DNA of 64,000 bases from Tenrec ecaudatus (taxonomy: Eukaryota > Chordata > Mammalia > Afrosoricida > Tenrecidae). Below the pieces are notes generated by a model, which was not told the origin of the DNA, searched no databases, and was given only the letters and a program-made list of their open reading frames with translations. The DNA is taken from assembly GCF_050624435.1 (NCBI RefSeq), contig NC_134546.1, forward strand, positions 40,193,501 through 40,257,500, read 5' to 3'. Below, in pieces: positions 32,691 through 43,894 of the stretch; the first letter of the stretch is position 1; each line of letters begins with the position of its first letter. Position numbers and translations under genes: made by a program.

Positions 32691-33290
32691 TGGAATCTTT
32701 GTAGAAATCAAAACAGAGTTTTATTGAAGGAACAGAACCATTTGGACCAGGGGAACAGAACTTCAAATGAAACCAAGTATACTTACTTCTGCAGGAGAGT
32801 GAAGCTTTTAATACAGATCATGGTGAAGGGACTGCATGGCGGCAATCGTGGCGGCTCAGGATGACACAGTAACACACTGAAATTTTAGAAGCTTAGCTTA
32901 TTTATTTTCTAACAGAGATTTCTTGGAGTCAGTTTCGTAAACTACAACATACACATTCTTCCTGAGCTTTGCTGGCATGCATTCTTCTGAGACCATTCTG
33001 ACACCCATTGACTGACAGACATGTCTTCACAAACCATATTCTTGTCTATTCTACTGTTTGTTGGGGGTGGTAAAAGTTTCACAACTCTAATTCACAGGCC
33101 TTTTTTTCCTTCTTAGACAAGAATAAAGGGGGGCCTTGGGCAAGTTTAATTCCAGTAATAGAGCTTGGAATTAGACTTAGGACAGCCATCTTACATCATG
33201 GTGGGCACTTCAGTTTTTAGAATGCAACCATAATTCACCAATCTCTGGAATAATGAACTTTTTATCTATTTTCTAATATGGTCGGTAAGT
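32690..33290 (-). mobile_element. LTR-like sequence (antisense)
   Basis: CAGAGTTTTATTGAAGGAAC is a reversed AATAAAA signal like those of other antisense LTRs here, and GACAGCCATCTTACATCATG recalls LTR U3 motifs. Family unassigned. Confidence 0.4.
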
Positions 33291-33294
33291 TAGT

Positions 33295-33790
33295 TTATTG
33301 TGCAAACCTGGTCGATAAACACAAGTAGGGTTAATTGAAGGGCAGAGAGATAAATGGCCAGGTGAGCCTCACCTTTTGAGTTCTCAGGTCTCTTGCTTTG
33401 TGATGGTCAGACCAGGGTGCAGCTGCCATAGCCAGTTCCCTGCTTCAGCTGGCAAGGCTCACTTCCTGCAAGACATCCCTGAGGAGAAGCCCCATGGACC
33501 TACTCCTATGTAGCCCTGGGTGCTGGAGAAGCCGTCTAGAGACCCCTGCCAGCACTGAGATGCTTACACACTCACTAACTCGGCTTTCCTCCTGCAGTCG
33601 GCATCATGTGTCTGTTTTGTGAGATGGAGGAGGATTTGTGGATTGGTGTCGGACATGTGGGTTATTGTTGGACTTGTGGGCTTGGACGGAACTGGGTTGG
33701 GATGTTTTCTTGATGCGCACTTACCCTTTATCTAAAACTCTCTCTTCTACATGAGTTTCTGTGGGTTTGTTGCTCTAATACACAGACTCA
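33295..33790 (-). mobile_element. Lineage-specific LTR, AGAAACTCATATGT family, copy 2
   Basis: It mirrors the element at 6.64-7.17 kb: GGTCGATAAACACAAGTAGG, GGCAAGGCTCACTTCCTGCA, AGATGGAGGAGGATTTGTGG and CATGAGTTTCTGTGGGTTTG occur in reversed order. Same length, no insertions. Confidence 0.75.
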
Positions 33791-33794
33791 CCCA

Positions 33795-34385
33795 GTCTTT
33801 TGCTTTTTGCAAGTATTTGCAGGACCCTTTTCCTGGTACATTCCCTAAGCAATCACCATCCTGTAACCCTTGCTGCTGCAACCTGCCAAGAAAGGAATTC
33901 TGTCCTTTTATCTCGTTTTAAGTATAACACTTCTCCTGCCTCCTCGGCAAACACATCTGAAGACAAGAGCTCTGAACTGTCCCTCCAGACAGGCTCGTGA
34001 TAAGCAGAGGCAAAGCAGCCTTCCATGGAGGTTTTACAAGCAAAGTGGTACCCAGCCTGCTCCCTGGGCAAAAGCCTCTCTCCAGGTGAGCACCTTGATT
34101 GTCGGGCCGTTTCAGAGCTTGAAGACCAGCTCTAGTCCAAAACTAGTCATCAGCCATTTATGACGTTTCTGTGAAATTAAATGCAGTTTATTTTCTCAGA
34201 GGAATGAGCTCATTAATTGCGGCCCTCGTTCCAGACAAAGCAATGTGAATCATCCGAAATTTAATCACATGTATGTTTTAAAATAGCAGTGGTTGTCTTG
34301 TGGTTCTGGGATTACGGCAAATTCAAAGGCATTTACTTGGACTCAGAATTTTATATAGCTTAGTCATTTGGGAAACACATTGAAG
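33795..34385. other. Apparently unique sequence, possible conserved element
   Basis: From about 34,080 to 34,270 the sequence is free of repeat signatures. It contains motifs such as AGCTCATTAATTGCGG and GACAAAGCAATGTGAATC (homeobox- and SOX-like words), a texture often seen in conserved enhancers. No gene is seen. Confidence 0.3.
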
Positions 34386-34389
34386 CACA

Positions 34390-35080
34390 GCAAGATAGAG
34401 CACAAAGCACGCATCTTTAAGAATGATTAAAATGAAAGATTGACTCTACTAAATATTGACAAGGACTCATACATAGCGTGAGGGAGTATGAAATGACACC
34501 ACCGTGTAGGACAACAGTTCGACAGTTTCTTTAAAAGTTAGATGTGCAACTACTATGCAGTGCAGCTGTCCCACTTCTAGAGGCTCACTCAAGAGAAATT
34601 AAGGTTTCTGCCCATGTAGAGATTTGTACATGAACATTTACAGCAGCTTTGGTTGTAGTAGCCAATGACGGGGACCACTCAAATGCCCATGGAGAAACAA
34701 ATGCTAGATTGTTTCCACACAACGGAATACTACTCAGGAGCGAAACAGAATGGTACCCACATCAGGCGGGTACATCTCAAAACAATGAGGCCAAGTGAAA
34801 GAGACCAGGCAAAAGAAAGCACATACCGTTGTCTGGGTTTATATACAATTCTGTAAAATGCAAACTAAATGATAGCAGAAATCAGGGGTTGTCTTGGTCT
34901 GGGTGGGAGGAGAGGAGACAAGAAAGAGGGGTTACAAATGGTACAAAGAAGTCTTCGGGAGATGATTCATGTATTCATGGTTGATTGTGATCCTGGCACT
35001 GGGGGTAACTTGAAATGTATAAACAGATATATATAATTCAAAACATACGAATGCTCTAAAGATATGTAGTTTATTGCACT
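34390..35080 (+). mobile_element. Old L1, 3' region
   Basis: GTAGCCAATGACGGGGACCA, CTCAAATGCCCATGGAGAAA, CACACAACGGAATACTACTC and AATGAGGCCAAGTGAAAGAG are characteristic of old mammalian L1 3' regions. Confidence 0.8.
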
Positions 35081-35084
35081 AGCT

Positions 35085-35785
35085 CATATACGCACCAGGT
35101 TATTATCAATGTAGCATGTTTACACATGTCTGATCCGTGTATAGGTGCAGACAAGTTCTATCAGTCATACATTCATCTTAGTCTCGGGTTGCCTTAAAAT
35201 TTTTTTTACAAAACCAACAAAATGATCTTTTAAAAAATCCCATCAAAGCAGTAACTTGCAGGGGGAATCTGTGGGGCCAGTTATGTGTCATGCAGAGGTG
35301 CGCTCAGGTGGCAATTGGGCTTTGGAATTCCAAGGAGTAATCATGACAGTTTCCTAAAGGACACAGGATGATTATAGGAGTTTACTGAGAACAATTTTTT
35401 CCCAAGAAGAATTTTTTTTAATTTAAAAACTGCAGTGGTGAGAAAATTCGTACCAAGAAATTTTTTTCCACCACGACAGTGCACCTGCTCATTCTTCCAG
35501 GTAGCAAGAGCTGTCCTACAGTTTTGTTAGAAACCTTATCCCGTCTGCCCTGCATCCTTGAACTTGCCCCGTCAGACTGAGTCCTTTCATGAATGCCCAA
35601 ACTACCAGTTTATCAGGGCCTAAGTCAGAGAGCACATAATTCTTTGGGGAAGAGTTAGAGAGATGGAAACACTGCCTTTAGAAGCATGTAGACCTAGATG
35701 GAAGACAGACACACAGCAGCTTCACATTTTTGATATTTTTGTTTCATAAAGATTTCTCTAATTCTATAGCACTACTTTTTGTCAA
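35085..35785. other. No gene or recognised repeat
   Basis: AT-leaning sequence without recognised families. Confidence 0.4.
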
Positions 35786-35786
35786 T

Positions 35787-35904
35787 TACCCTATATACTC
35801 ATGTATAAGCCAAGTTTTTCAGCACATTTTTAATGAAGTTTTTGTGGTAAAATTAGGTGCCTCGGCTGATATTCAGGTTGGCTTCTACTTGAGTACATAC
35901 GGTA
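35787..35904 (+). mobile_element. Palindromic MITE with TA flanks
   Basis: The terminal inverted repeats are TATATACTCATGTATAAGCC (left) and the complement of GGCTTCTACTTGAGTACATA (right), about 17 of 20 matching. They enclose a 114-bp element (35,789-35,902) with a TA dinucleotide on each side. The TA duplication suggests Tc1/mariner-type mobilisation. No coding capacity; family name not assigned. Confidence 0.65.
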
Positions 35905-36460
35905 GGTCTCAACAAAGCTGGTTTTAGAAAAATAATTACCTGAAGTGTTTTTCCTTTCAATAACTACCCACAGGCACTAGCAGCCTTGATACGCTCTGTT
36001 TCAATGTTGTCCTCTTTCTCACCCCACAAGATTATAAACTGCACAGTATTTTTTCCCCTTTGGTGTTAAACATTTTTACTTTTATAAAGATAGTGGATTG
36101 CATAAATTTTCTTTTGTGTCTTTACTTGACAGAATAAATTTGCCAACCTTACTGAGAAATTTGCCAACTTGCATCATTTCAAAAAGTCAAAAACATGAAT
36201 ATCATGCAAATAAAAAATGAGCACATGTCAAATTTTAAGTCATTAGGGAGAAAACCAGAAAGAAGCTAAAGCTGGTTCAAATAGAAATGAAGAAAGTGAA
36301 GTATTTTTAGTGACTAGAAGAAAGAAGGTTTGCCCAAATTTGCTCATTTAGAATCAAAACTGGTTAATAACCTACATTAACTGTACCTTTGGAATTATCT
36401 TCTTAAAGGGATAGAAATTTATAGTCTGTGTCTGAGAAGATTCATTTGCTTCATTTGTAT
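35905..36460. other. No gene or recognised repeat
   Basis: AT-rich, apparently unique. Confidence 0.4.
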
Positions 36461-36461
36461 C

Positions 36462-36970
36462 TGTATTAATCTACGTAGATGAAAGAAATCCATGTACACT
36501 CATATGTGTATAAGAAAGAACTTTATGTACAAGTGCAATTGAATATTGAGAAAAAATCCCAGCCTAGTCTAGATCAAGTCCATAAGTCCAATATTAGTCC
36601 ACATATCCAATGCCAATCTATAAAGTCCTCTTCAGACTCACAAAACACATGCAATGATGCCGAATGCAGGAAGATCACAGGCCAGTGGGTGGGAAGTCTT
36701 ATGGATCCAGTGGCATTATAAACACCTCAGTGCTGGCAAGGGTCTCCATGTGGCTTCTCGGGCTCCAGAGGTCTGGCTCCATCAGCCTCTCTCCATGTGT
36801 CTTCTCCACAGGGATGTCTTGCAGGGAGTGAGCCTGTGTCTCACCTCCAGCAAGCTATTGATCTCCTTAGCGCCTCCAAATGATGTCATCAAGCTATGCC
36901 CTGATTGACAGACTAGACTCCACCCCTTCACTCTGAATCCTCAAATTGACACTAGATTATGTACTACCAC
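36462..36970 (+). mobile_element. LTR, divergent member of the AGAAACTCATATGT family
   Basis: CTGTATTAATCTACGTAGAT, TGTACACTCATATGTGTATA, AAGTCCATAAGTCCAATATT, AAAGTCCTCTTCAGACTCAC and a terminal CACTAGATTATGTACTACCA give the same layout as copies at 6.6 and 39 kb but a distinct subfamily. Confidence 0.7.
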
Positions 36971-37067
36971 AGTATCCATTTTATACAAGGGAGCATCCTC
37001 TAGTGACATGTCCTAGTCTGTAGTCAATAAGAAGCCAGACAAAGGACATGTCCCTAAAGAGTCTAGT

Positions 37068-37165
37068 AAGGAGCCCTGGTGGCACAAACAATTAAGTGCT
37101 CAGCTGCTAACAAAAAGGTTGGAGGTTTGAACCCAGCCCACATCTGTCAGGACACAGACCTGGCG
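37068..37165 (+). repeat. AfroSINE head
   Basis: GGAGCCCTGGTGGCACAAAC and GTTTGAACCCAGCCCACATC give a near-canonical head and box B. The copy stops at about 37,165 where reversed RTE sequence begins. Confidence 0.85.
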
Positions 37166-37169
37166 ATCT

Positions 37170-37330
37170 ACTACCGTACACGAAGTGGGGGTGGTTCCGT
37201 GCTAGCACCCTGCCCGGCACCTTCCTCCCAGTAGTTCTGTTTGGGCCCATTGTTGCAACCACTATATCGATCGTCTCCTTTAAAGGCCTTCCTATTTTTT
37301 GTTGGTCCCTCTCTGCTTTAGCAAGCATGC
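37170..37330 (-). mobile_element. RTE LINE fragment
   Basis: GTTTGGGCCCATTGTTGCAA and CTTTAAAGGCCTTCCTATTTT reflect the reversed 3' part of RTE ORF2, sandwiched between SINE pieces. Confidence 0.6.
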
Positions 37331-37334
37331 AGAT

Positions 37335-37432
37335 TGCTGGATCTTTCTCTTGAGAAGAGGCTGGTGCTCTTTGAACTGCCTGCCTGGTGGTTAGCAGTCC
37401 AATGCTTACCTGACAGCCCCACCAGGGCTTCA
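37335..37432 (-). repeat. AfroSINE head, minus strand
   Basis: GGTGGTTAGCAGTCCAATGC and CAGCCCCACCAGGGCTTC are the reversed head of an AfroSINE. Confidence 0.75.
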
Positions 37433-37739
37433 TTTGTTGCTGTGATGTGACTGATATTTTAAATGTCATGCCTACTAGAAAATGCACACTGACACTCGCA
37501 GGTGTCGACAAGCTTCCTGCTGGGGGTGCTGGGCGGCTCCTGAGAGGCAGCGCCTCGCCAGGCGGTCATCATTCCCACCTCTCCTGGTAAGGGTTTGGTT
37601 TTGAATGGCAGCTCCTCCTGGTGCTCATTCTGGAGATGGATGGCTGTGTCCCCGGGGAAGGGTTTCTCTGTTCATCTCCATTCACCATCTCCATTCCTGC
37701 TCCTGCAGAAGCCAACACAGGGCCACACGTCGGAACAAC

Positions 37740-37850
37740 ATGGGACTCCGGAGCCCCAGGCTCAGTTCCAGCCTTGCCCTAACTGGTTGTGTGGTCAAGG
37801 CAAGTCCTTTAGCCTTCCTAGGCCTCCCCTTCCTCATTTCTTGGGTGACC
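37740..37850 (+). repeat. MIR (probable)
   Basis: GAGCCCCAGGCTCAGTTCC, CTGGTTGTGTGGTCAAGGCA and TTCCTCATTTCTTGGG follow the MIR core order; an ancient mammal-wide SINE. Confidence 0.6.
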
Positions 37851-37899
37851 GGCCGGGGTGAGGCCCACCCAAAGTTCCTGACAGCTCCTGAGGCTTTGT

Positions 37900-38955
37900 T
37901 AACAGCTGTGTCCGCTCAAGCATCCTCTTCTTGAGGAAAGGGAGGTAGAAAAGAGTCGTTTTATTTTCAGTTGTAGGTGGTGAGTCGTCTCCTTCACTTA
38001 GAAGAACAACCAGGCAGATGCACGGGGCGGCCCTCTGCCTCTGGGTCAGCCCTCTGCCTCTGGGTCAGACTGAGGATCAAACTTACTGCGTGTCAGCCAG
38101 GAAAAGAGGCGCTGCCGCCCTGGTTTGCAGACATCGCGCTCTCCCTGGCTCTCATCAGCCACAGGGCCCACGCACACGGCGTGTCTGACCTGTGTCAGAC
38201 ACTGCTTAACACCAGGACCCAGCGGGGAGCGTGCTGCAGTTGGCTTCAGAACTCAGCCTCGGGGTGGGAGAGGTGCCATCCACAGACAAATTGGAAGTGG
38301 ATGGTCTGGGGAGGGCTGGGCTTGGGCAATGGGGCAGCCGGAGGAAGTGGGGATGGGGGTCAGGGGGCTCTCCTAGTGGAGGGCAGGCCTGCGCTCCATC
38401 TTCCAGGGCGGATGGGAGGGAGAAGTGGCATCCTAGGTAGGCAGGACAGCTTGAGCAAAGACATTGAAGCCAAGCTCAGCTTGGTGTGGGCCGGAATGAT
38501 GTTCTCGAGTGTCCTTGGCACATAGGACTCCGTGGTGGGAGAGGAAGCGTAGGACTCCGTGGTGGGACACCCCTGAGAATTCCACGGGGCATCGGGTCCC
38601 TTCCAGGCTGCGTTCCGCACTCTCTCCCTTCTGTGTTCAGTGTCAGCACTGAATCCTTGTTTGTACTCTTTGGACTCCAGCTCTGGGTCTCTTACTCCAT
38701 CTGACCAACCCCCGCCCCTTACGTCATCAGCTGTGAGCCACCTGTGAGCCCCTGAATTCTGGAAGCTTCCACAGGGAGCCAGATCCCCTGGTCTATGCCT
38801 CGGGGTAGGGAGGCCTGGTGTCTCTCCATCCGTCATTGCTTCTCCTCCAACCCCAAAGCTGCAAACCCCAGGGACTCAGCAGTAAAGTCGTCCAAGTGAT
38901 GCACAATGTTCTACAGGAATCGTCATCTCCAGAACCACAGGCTTTTAAAAGGTGG
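37900..38955. other. GC-rich, apparently unique; no supported gene
   Basis: Long frames (182 codons plus at 37,977; 158 codons minus at 38,360) overlap antiparallel and have no recognisable domain. Two local duplications are visible: CCCTCTGCCTCTGGGTCAG at 38,031-38,069 and a repeated TAGGACTCCGTGGTGGGA at about 38,523-38,568. Confidence 0.4.
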
Positions 38956-38962
38956 GTGGGTG

Positions 38963-39465
38963 TGTGAGTCTGGGTACTTTAGAGAAGCAAATCCACAGAA
39001 ACTCATATGTATAAGAGAGAGTTTTATATGAAGGTTAAGTGCACATCAAGAAAATATCCCAACCCAGTGCTGCCCAAGCCCACAAGTCCAACATTAACCC
39101 ATATGTCTGACACCAATCCACAAAGTCCTCCTCCATCTCACAAAACACACTATGATGCCGACTGCAGGAGGAAAGCCAAATCAGTGAATGTGTAAGCATC
39201 TCAGCGCTGGCAGGGGTCTCCACACGGCTGCTCCAGCACCCAGGGCTGCATCGGGGTGGGTCCATGTGGCTTCTCCTCAGGGATGTTTTGCAGGAAGTGA
39301 GCCTTGCCAGCTGAAGCAGGGAACTGCTAATGCAGCTGTACCCTGGTGCAACCATCAGAAAGCAAGAGACCCGAGAATTCGAAAGACGAGGCTCACTGAG
39401 CCATTTATCCCTCCGCCCTTCAATTAACCTCACGTGTTTATCAGCCAGGTTGGCAATAAACTGCC
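38963..39465 (+). mobile_element. Lineage-specific LTR, AGAAACTCATATGT family, copy 3
   Basis: GTGAGTCTGGGTACTTTAGA, CACAGAAACTCATATGTATA, GGGATGTTTTGCAGGAAGTG and GGTTGGCAATAAACTGCCTC match the 6.6-kb copy throughout. Confidence 0.75.
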
Positions 39466-39960
39466 TCAGTGGGTTAGGCTGTGTTGCCAAGAGAAACAAA
39501 AGCAGTGGCACACGTGTATGCCTGAGAAAGAGCTTTCGATCAGGAAGCCTGTTATATCAAGAAGGCACCCCAGCCCAGTCCAACTTAAGCCTTGGGTCCG
39601 ACGGTAGCCGGGCCCTGCTCAGACTCCGGGCGCTGCAGGCTGATGACACAGAAAGGGGGAGCGGGAAGCAGGGAGATCACAGGCCGGCGGGTGCAGAGGT
39701 GTGTGGCTCCAAGGTCAGTGGAAACATGCAAGGTGCCAACAGTCCTCAGGGCCGGGGGGCTGTCCAGGGAGGCAGACCCAGAATCCCAGGGAGGAGCAAG
39801 GCCAAGGAGCATGAGAGCAAGCCCCCGGCCTCTCTCTTATGAAAAGGCCACCCCTGCAGGAGGCATCTTCAGGCTGTGACCTGATAGACAGGTGGGATCC
39901 ACCCCTACCCGGTGCAAGTGCACATAAAGTCTAACTGCCGCCGTTAGTTATTGTGCAACT
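39466..39960 (+). mobile_element. Related LTR directly adjoining copy 3
   Basis: GTTAGGCTGTGTTGCCAAGA, GGCACCCCAGCCCAGTCC, GGAGATCACAGGCCGGCG and GACCTGATAGACAGGTGGG keep the architecture of the subfamily at 36.5 kb. It begins where copy 3 ends, giving two LTRs in tandem. Confidence 0.6.
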
Positions 39961-39964
39961 GTTT

Positions 39965-40585
39965 CTGACTGCATTGTGCAGCCAACGTTATCCCTCAATA
40001 GGGCCCGAGTAAAATTCTGGATGAAAGCAGAGAGGAAATGAGGATTTCATAACCATAAATCGTGTTTCATCAGTGCACCTACTTCTCCAACCTCTTCGCT
40101 AATCATCGGGTGGTGAACACAAGGAAGCCACCGGCTTTGTTAGGATGCTCCCAGGATCCCCAGGACTTCCTCCTCTCGGACCGGAGACACGCCCATGGGC
40201 TGATACGGCAGGCAGGGCTGTCAATGGGCTGGCTGATGCCAAAGGTGCACACACAACTGCAGTGCAGCTCGCATGGTCCCGCAGATGGTTTCAGGCTAGG
40301 ATAGTCCAGCTTCTGCCGGACCCACCTCTCTCCTCTGTGTCCTTTCACCTGAGAGCCTGTGGCCACTGCCACCCCACACTGAGTCCAGAGACCACACACT
40401 GTCACTGCTGATGGAAACTGGCTGGCGGCCTTCTCCTCTTCAGTGCTTTCTGAAGGCAGTCCATGACCGGCCAAGGCAAATGCCACCACTCAGTCTTACT
40501 GCATGCTTGTCGTTTCCTTGCTATATTTTCACTAGTATTTTCTTCACCTGTGAGGATTTTACTGACATCTTCTTCATTCATTGAG
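39965..40585. other. No gene or recognised repeat
   Basis: Apparently unique; overlapping short frames on both strands without recognisable domains. Confidence 0.4.
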
Positions 40586-40589
40586 TATC

Positions 40590-40720
40590 TTCTTTGAACT
40601 CCAGGCCTTACATGGGGCAGATCCAGCTTCAGTCCTGACTCACCAGCTGAACGACCTTGACCCACCTACCCAACCTCTGTCAACATCGATGTTCTCATCT
40701 GCAAAATACAGTCAGCGAGA
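40590..40720 (+). repeat. MIR (probable)
   Basis: CAGCTGAACGACCTTGACCC, CAACCTCTGTCAACATCGAT and TTCTCATCTGCAAAATA follow the MIR order. Confidence 0.6.
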
Positions 40721-40744
40721 GTTTTTCTTCTTCACAGAGCTGTG

Positions 40745-41460
40745 TTTTTGTTGCTAGCTGTCATTCAGTCAGCTCCGACCCACGGCGACCTCATGCACAG
40801 CAGAAGGAAACGCCGCCCGGCCCTGTGCCACCCTCACCATTGTCCCTGTACTCGAGCCCAGGGCTGCAGCCACGGTGCCAGGCCACTTCATGTTGGGCTT
40901 TCCCTCCTTCGCTGCCCCTCTACACTACCAAGCGTGAATTCCTTCCCCTGCGACTGGTTTCTGTGACAGCATGTACTAAGTATGTAAGCTGAAGTCTCAC
41001 CATCCTGGACTCCAAGGAGCACCCCGGTCAGACTTCTTCCAAGACAGACCGGCTGTCCTTTCAGCAGTCCATGGTCCTTTCAGTGTTCTCTAGCACCACA
41101 ATTCAAACGCGTCATGTTTTCCTTTGGTCTTCATTCCATGTCCACCTTTCCCATGCATATGAACCAATCAGAGCTACCGTGGCTTGGGTAAGGCACACCT
41201 CCGTCCTCCAAGTAACTACTTGCGTGTAAATACTCTAAAGAGGTCTGTGTGGCAGATTTACCGACTGCAACATGTCTTCTGAAATCTTGCCTGCTGTTTC
41301 CATGAGTCTGATTGTGGATCCAAGCAAGAGGAGATCCTGGCTTCTTGAACCTTCTCGCCATTTAGCATGATGTTATCTATTGGTCCAGTCGTAAGGACTT
41401 TGGCTTCCCTTATATTGAGTCATAGTCCATTCTGAAGGCTGCAATCCTTGATCTTCATAG
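40745..41460 (-). mobile_element. RTE LINE, 3' ORF2 remnant
   Basis: Reversed landmarks TTGTTGCTAGCTGTCATTCA (3' tip), TTCCTTCCCCTGCGACTGGT, CTGGACTCCAAGGAGCACCC, TCTTCCAAGACAGACCGGCT, TACCGTGGCTTGGGTAAGGC, GTTTCCATGAGTCTGATTGT and TTAGCATGATGTTATCTATT run in order for about 700 bp. Confidence 0.85.
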
Positions 41461-41534
41461 AGCCATAGGCAGGATTAAATGGAACATTGCTTGTAAATTC
41501 TTAGAACAGAGCGTACGTAGCTCATTGCCTTGAG

Positions 41535-41735
41535 AGGTAGGCTGGTGTAGAAGTTAAGCACTTGGACTTGGGAAGCAGATTGCCTGGGTTCAAATCTCAG
41601 CTCAGTCACTTACTGTGTGACCCTGGGCAGACTTCTTACCCTCTCTGAGACTCAGTTTCCTCATCTGTAGCAAGATGAACATGTGTAAAGCATTTCGAAC
41701 AGGGCCTGGTGTACAGAGGGCTTTGTGTTGCTGGT
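41535..41735 (+). repeat. MIR
   Basis: GCCTGGGTTCAAATCTCAGC, CACTTACTGTGTGACCCTGG, CTCTGAGACTCAGTTTCCTC and AACAGGGCCTGGTGTACAG are the canonical MIR landmarks; one of the clearest ancient repeats here. Confidence 0.9.
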
Positions 41736-41739
41736 AGCC

Positions 41740-42960
41740 ATTCCCACCCCCTGGGCTCGGGAAGAGGAGTAAGACAACAGCAGCAATGGGCTGATCTCTT
41801 TGGGCTTGCGGCCAACAGAGTAGGCAAAGTCAGGGCCCTAAGTGGGCGTTCCCATCTGCTTCCCTGGGCATGACCTTGGGTGGTCCCTTCTCCCTGGATC
41901 TTGCTTCGCCCTCTGTAAGATGTGGGACTGGATCAGCCCAGTGGATCTCAGAGGTAGGGCTTCCTTATGCAATAACTGGGACTGAAGTGGAGGCAGGGAG
42001 GGCCAAAATGACAAAGCAGAATTCCAGGGTGACATTTCAGAGCACCTCAAAGGTAGACCAGCAAGCAGGAGTACTGCTGGCCTGGTGACAGTCGCCCATT
42101 GACATTGCCGAGGAAGGTCAGGTGCTCCTGTCGCATCAGGAGAGAGGAGGAGCCCCACCTCCCCCACCACTTCCACACTCCTCTAACTCCTTGCAGCATT
42201 TAGCAACGAGGCGGGGACAGCTCCTTCTCCTGTCTGAACAATCTAGTTTACTGCAGAAGTGTAAAATATTCATGCCAAGAAAGGCCTGGGAAGCATCAGT
42301 AAATGTGTCCCGGGGGCTAGCCAGACCAGGCTCAAATTCAGGGGGGAATTTAACTGCCTCCCCTTTCTCAGCAGCTACTGGTAGAAACGGGACGAAGTCC
42401 AATTTCTCAGTAGCTCGGACAGACAGCTAGAGAGCACTCTGAGCAGAGGCGCCTTAAAGGAGAGGTTTAGGGAACAGCAAACTGAAGGCCATGTGGAAGG
42501 ACAGGGTCCTTCAAGTCCCCATTTCCACGATGACCCAGAGGGTCCAGGAGATAAGAAGGCAGGTGGCCTCAGAAAAGGTTAACCTGCCAGCCAAACCAGA
42601 GTTCTTTGTCAGAGAACTACCCTCTGCTGGGAGAGTCTTGGGCTGGGTTTTTGTAGTAAAAACCCCAATGGAATGAAATCCAGTTCATTACCTCCACAAC
42701 TTGCCAATGCCAGAGCCACCTGCTAAAGACACAACCACAAAACCCAAGTAATCCCCTCCCTTTAGTAGTTAAGTTGAGAAAATGGGCCTGACAAGACAAT
42801 TAGAATAGAGCCCGTGTTCGCCCAGAAGTGAAAGGCATCACACTGCACCAAACTAAGGGCTCGGTAAGAAAGAACCGCACCAACTGTCAGGTTGCTATTT
42901 GGGGGTAGCGTACATGTTATTGTGCTGATTAAAGCTATGCCATGGGTGTTTTAAATATCT
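41740..42960. other. Apparently unique, MIR-like trace at start, no gene
   Basis: ACCTTGGGTGGTCCCTTCTC with CTCTGTAAGATGTGGGACTG (41,870-41,935) may be a further MIR. A stretch around 42,190-42,420 is free of repeat signatures and could hold a conserved element. Confidence 0.35.
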
Positions 42961-42964
42961 GCAG

Positions 42965-43265
42965 GGGCACCCCTGGTGGCCAAGTTTCAGCAGGGCTTTC
43001 AGAGTAAGGACGAGGAAGGAAAAAGCTTGGTGATCGGATTCCCCAAATCAGCCTTGGAAAGCCTCCCAACCACAGCTGCCTAGTATCTGAGACAGTGCTG
43101 GAGGATGAGCCCTTGAGGCAGAAAGGTCCTCAACTCACACAAGGGCCATGGCCAATGGCTCAGACAGGCCGGGGGTGGTGACGGCAGGGCAGCAGAGGGC
43201 AACATCTCCTGCTATGCGCATAGGGTTGTCATGAATCAGCGCCAACTAAGGAGAGAGGATTAGAT
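42965..43265 (+). mobile_element. Composite SINE / RTE-derived element
   Basis: A SINE-like head (ACCCCTGGTGGCCAAG, CCAAATCAGCCTTGGAAAGC) is joined to the RTE 5' leader (CAGTGCTGGAGGATGAGCCC, AGGTCCTCAACTCA) and, after an internal loss, to the RTE 3' tip (GCGCATAGGGTTGTCATGAA). It looks like an internally deleted, non-autonomous RTE derivative. Confidence 0.5.
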
Positions 43266-43279
43266 TCATAGTCCATAGA

Positions 43280-43700
43280 ATAAAACAGCAAAAATACTGA
43301 CCCGCTTGCTTCAAATAATAACGATTTCTTCTCCAAAGAGGACCAGGCAGTTTTCTAAAAAATGAGATATCGCTTCATGTGCTGACCCGAAAAGATGTAC
43401 CAGAAATAGTAAATAGAAAAAAAATATGTACAACAGCTTATCGAACAATGTTCCATTTGTATAGAAGCCAAAAAGAAATACGTGCGTGGTTAAGTGTGGT
43501 ACTGCACACATGCTTACCTATGCATGGAATACTTCTGGGGAAAATACACAGGATTATTAGGATTGTTACTGTCTCGGAGATAGCATTGAAGTTGGTTGAG
43601 AAGAGAATCATCACTCCTCAGTTGTCCGCTTCTGCACCGCATGCATGTTTTCATCATAAACATTCATTGCTCTAATCGTTTGAAATCATTTAAAAGATGA
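43280..43700 (+). mobile_element. Old L1 fragment (probable)
   Basis: AAATATGTACAACAGCTTAT, GGTTAAGTGTGGTACTGC and GGGGAAAATACACAGGATTA are reminiscent of old L1 3' regions; strongly decayed. Confidence 0.4.
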
Positions 43701-43894
43701 AAACAATGTGGTGAGAGCAATCACAGAAAGGCACTGAGAACATTATTGGGCACAGAAATTTAAGGGAGAGAAAGGCAAGTAAATATAAAAGTGTCCGCTC
43801 TTATATGAAATTCAAGAGGCTGGAATTCAGTTTTCTCATATTGAACCAGTTTGGCAGGTAAAGTTTGGAGCCACTAGGGGAAGTTAGGGGTCCT

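Noticed and set aside
37977-38836. 182-codon plus-strand and 158-codon minus-strand frames
   Set aside because: They are antiparallel, lie in GC-rich DNA, and resemble no family. Not reported as genes.
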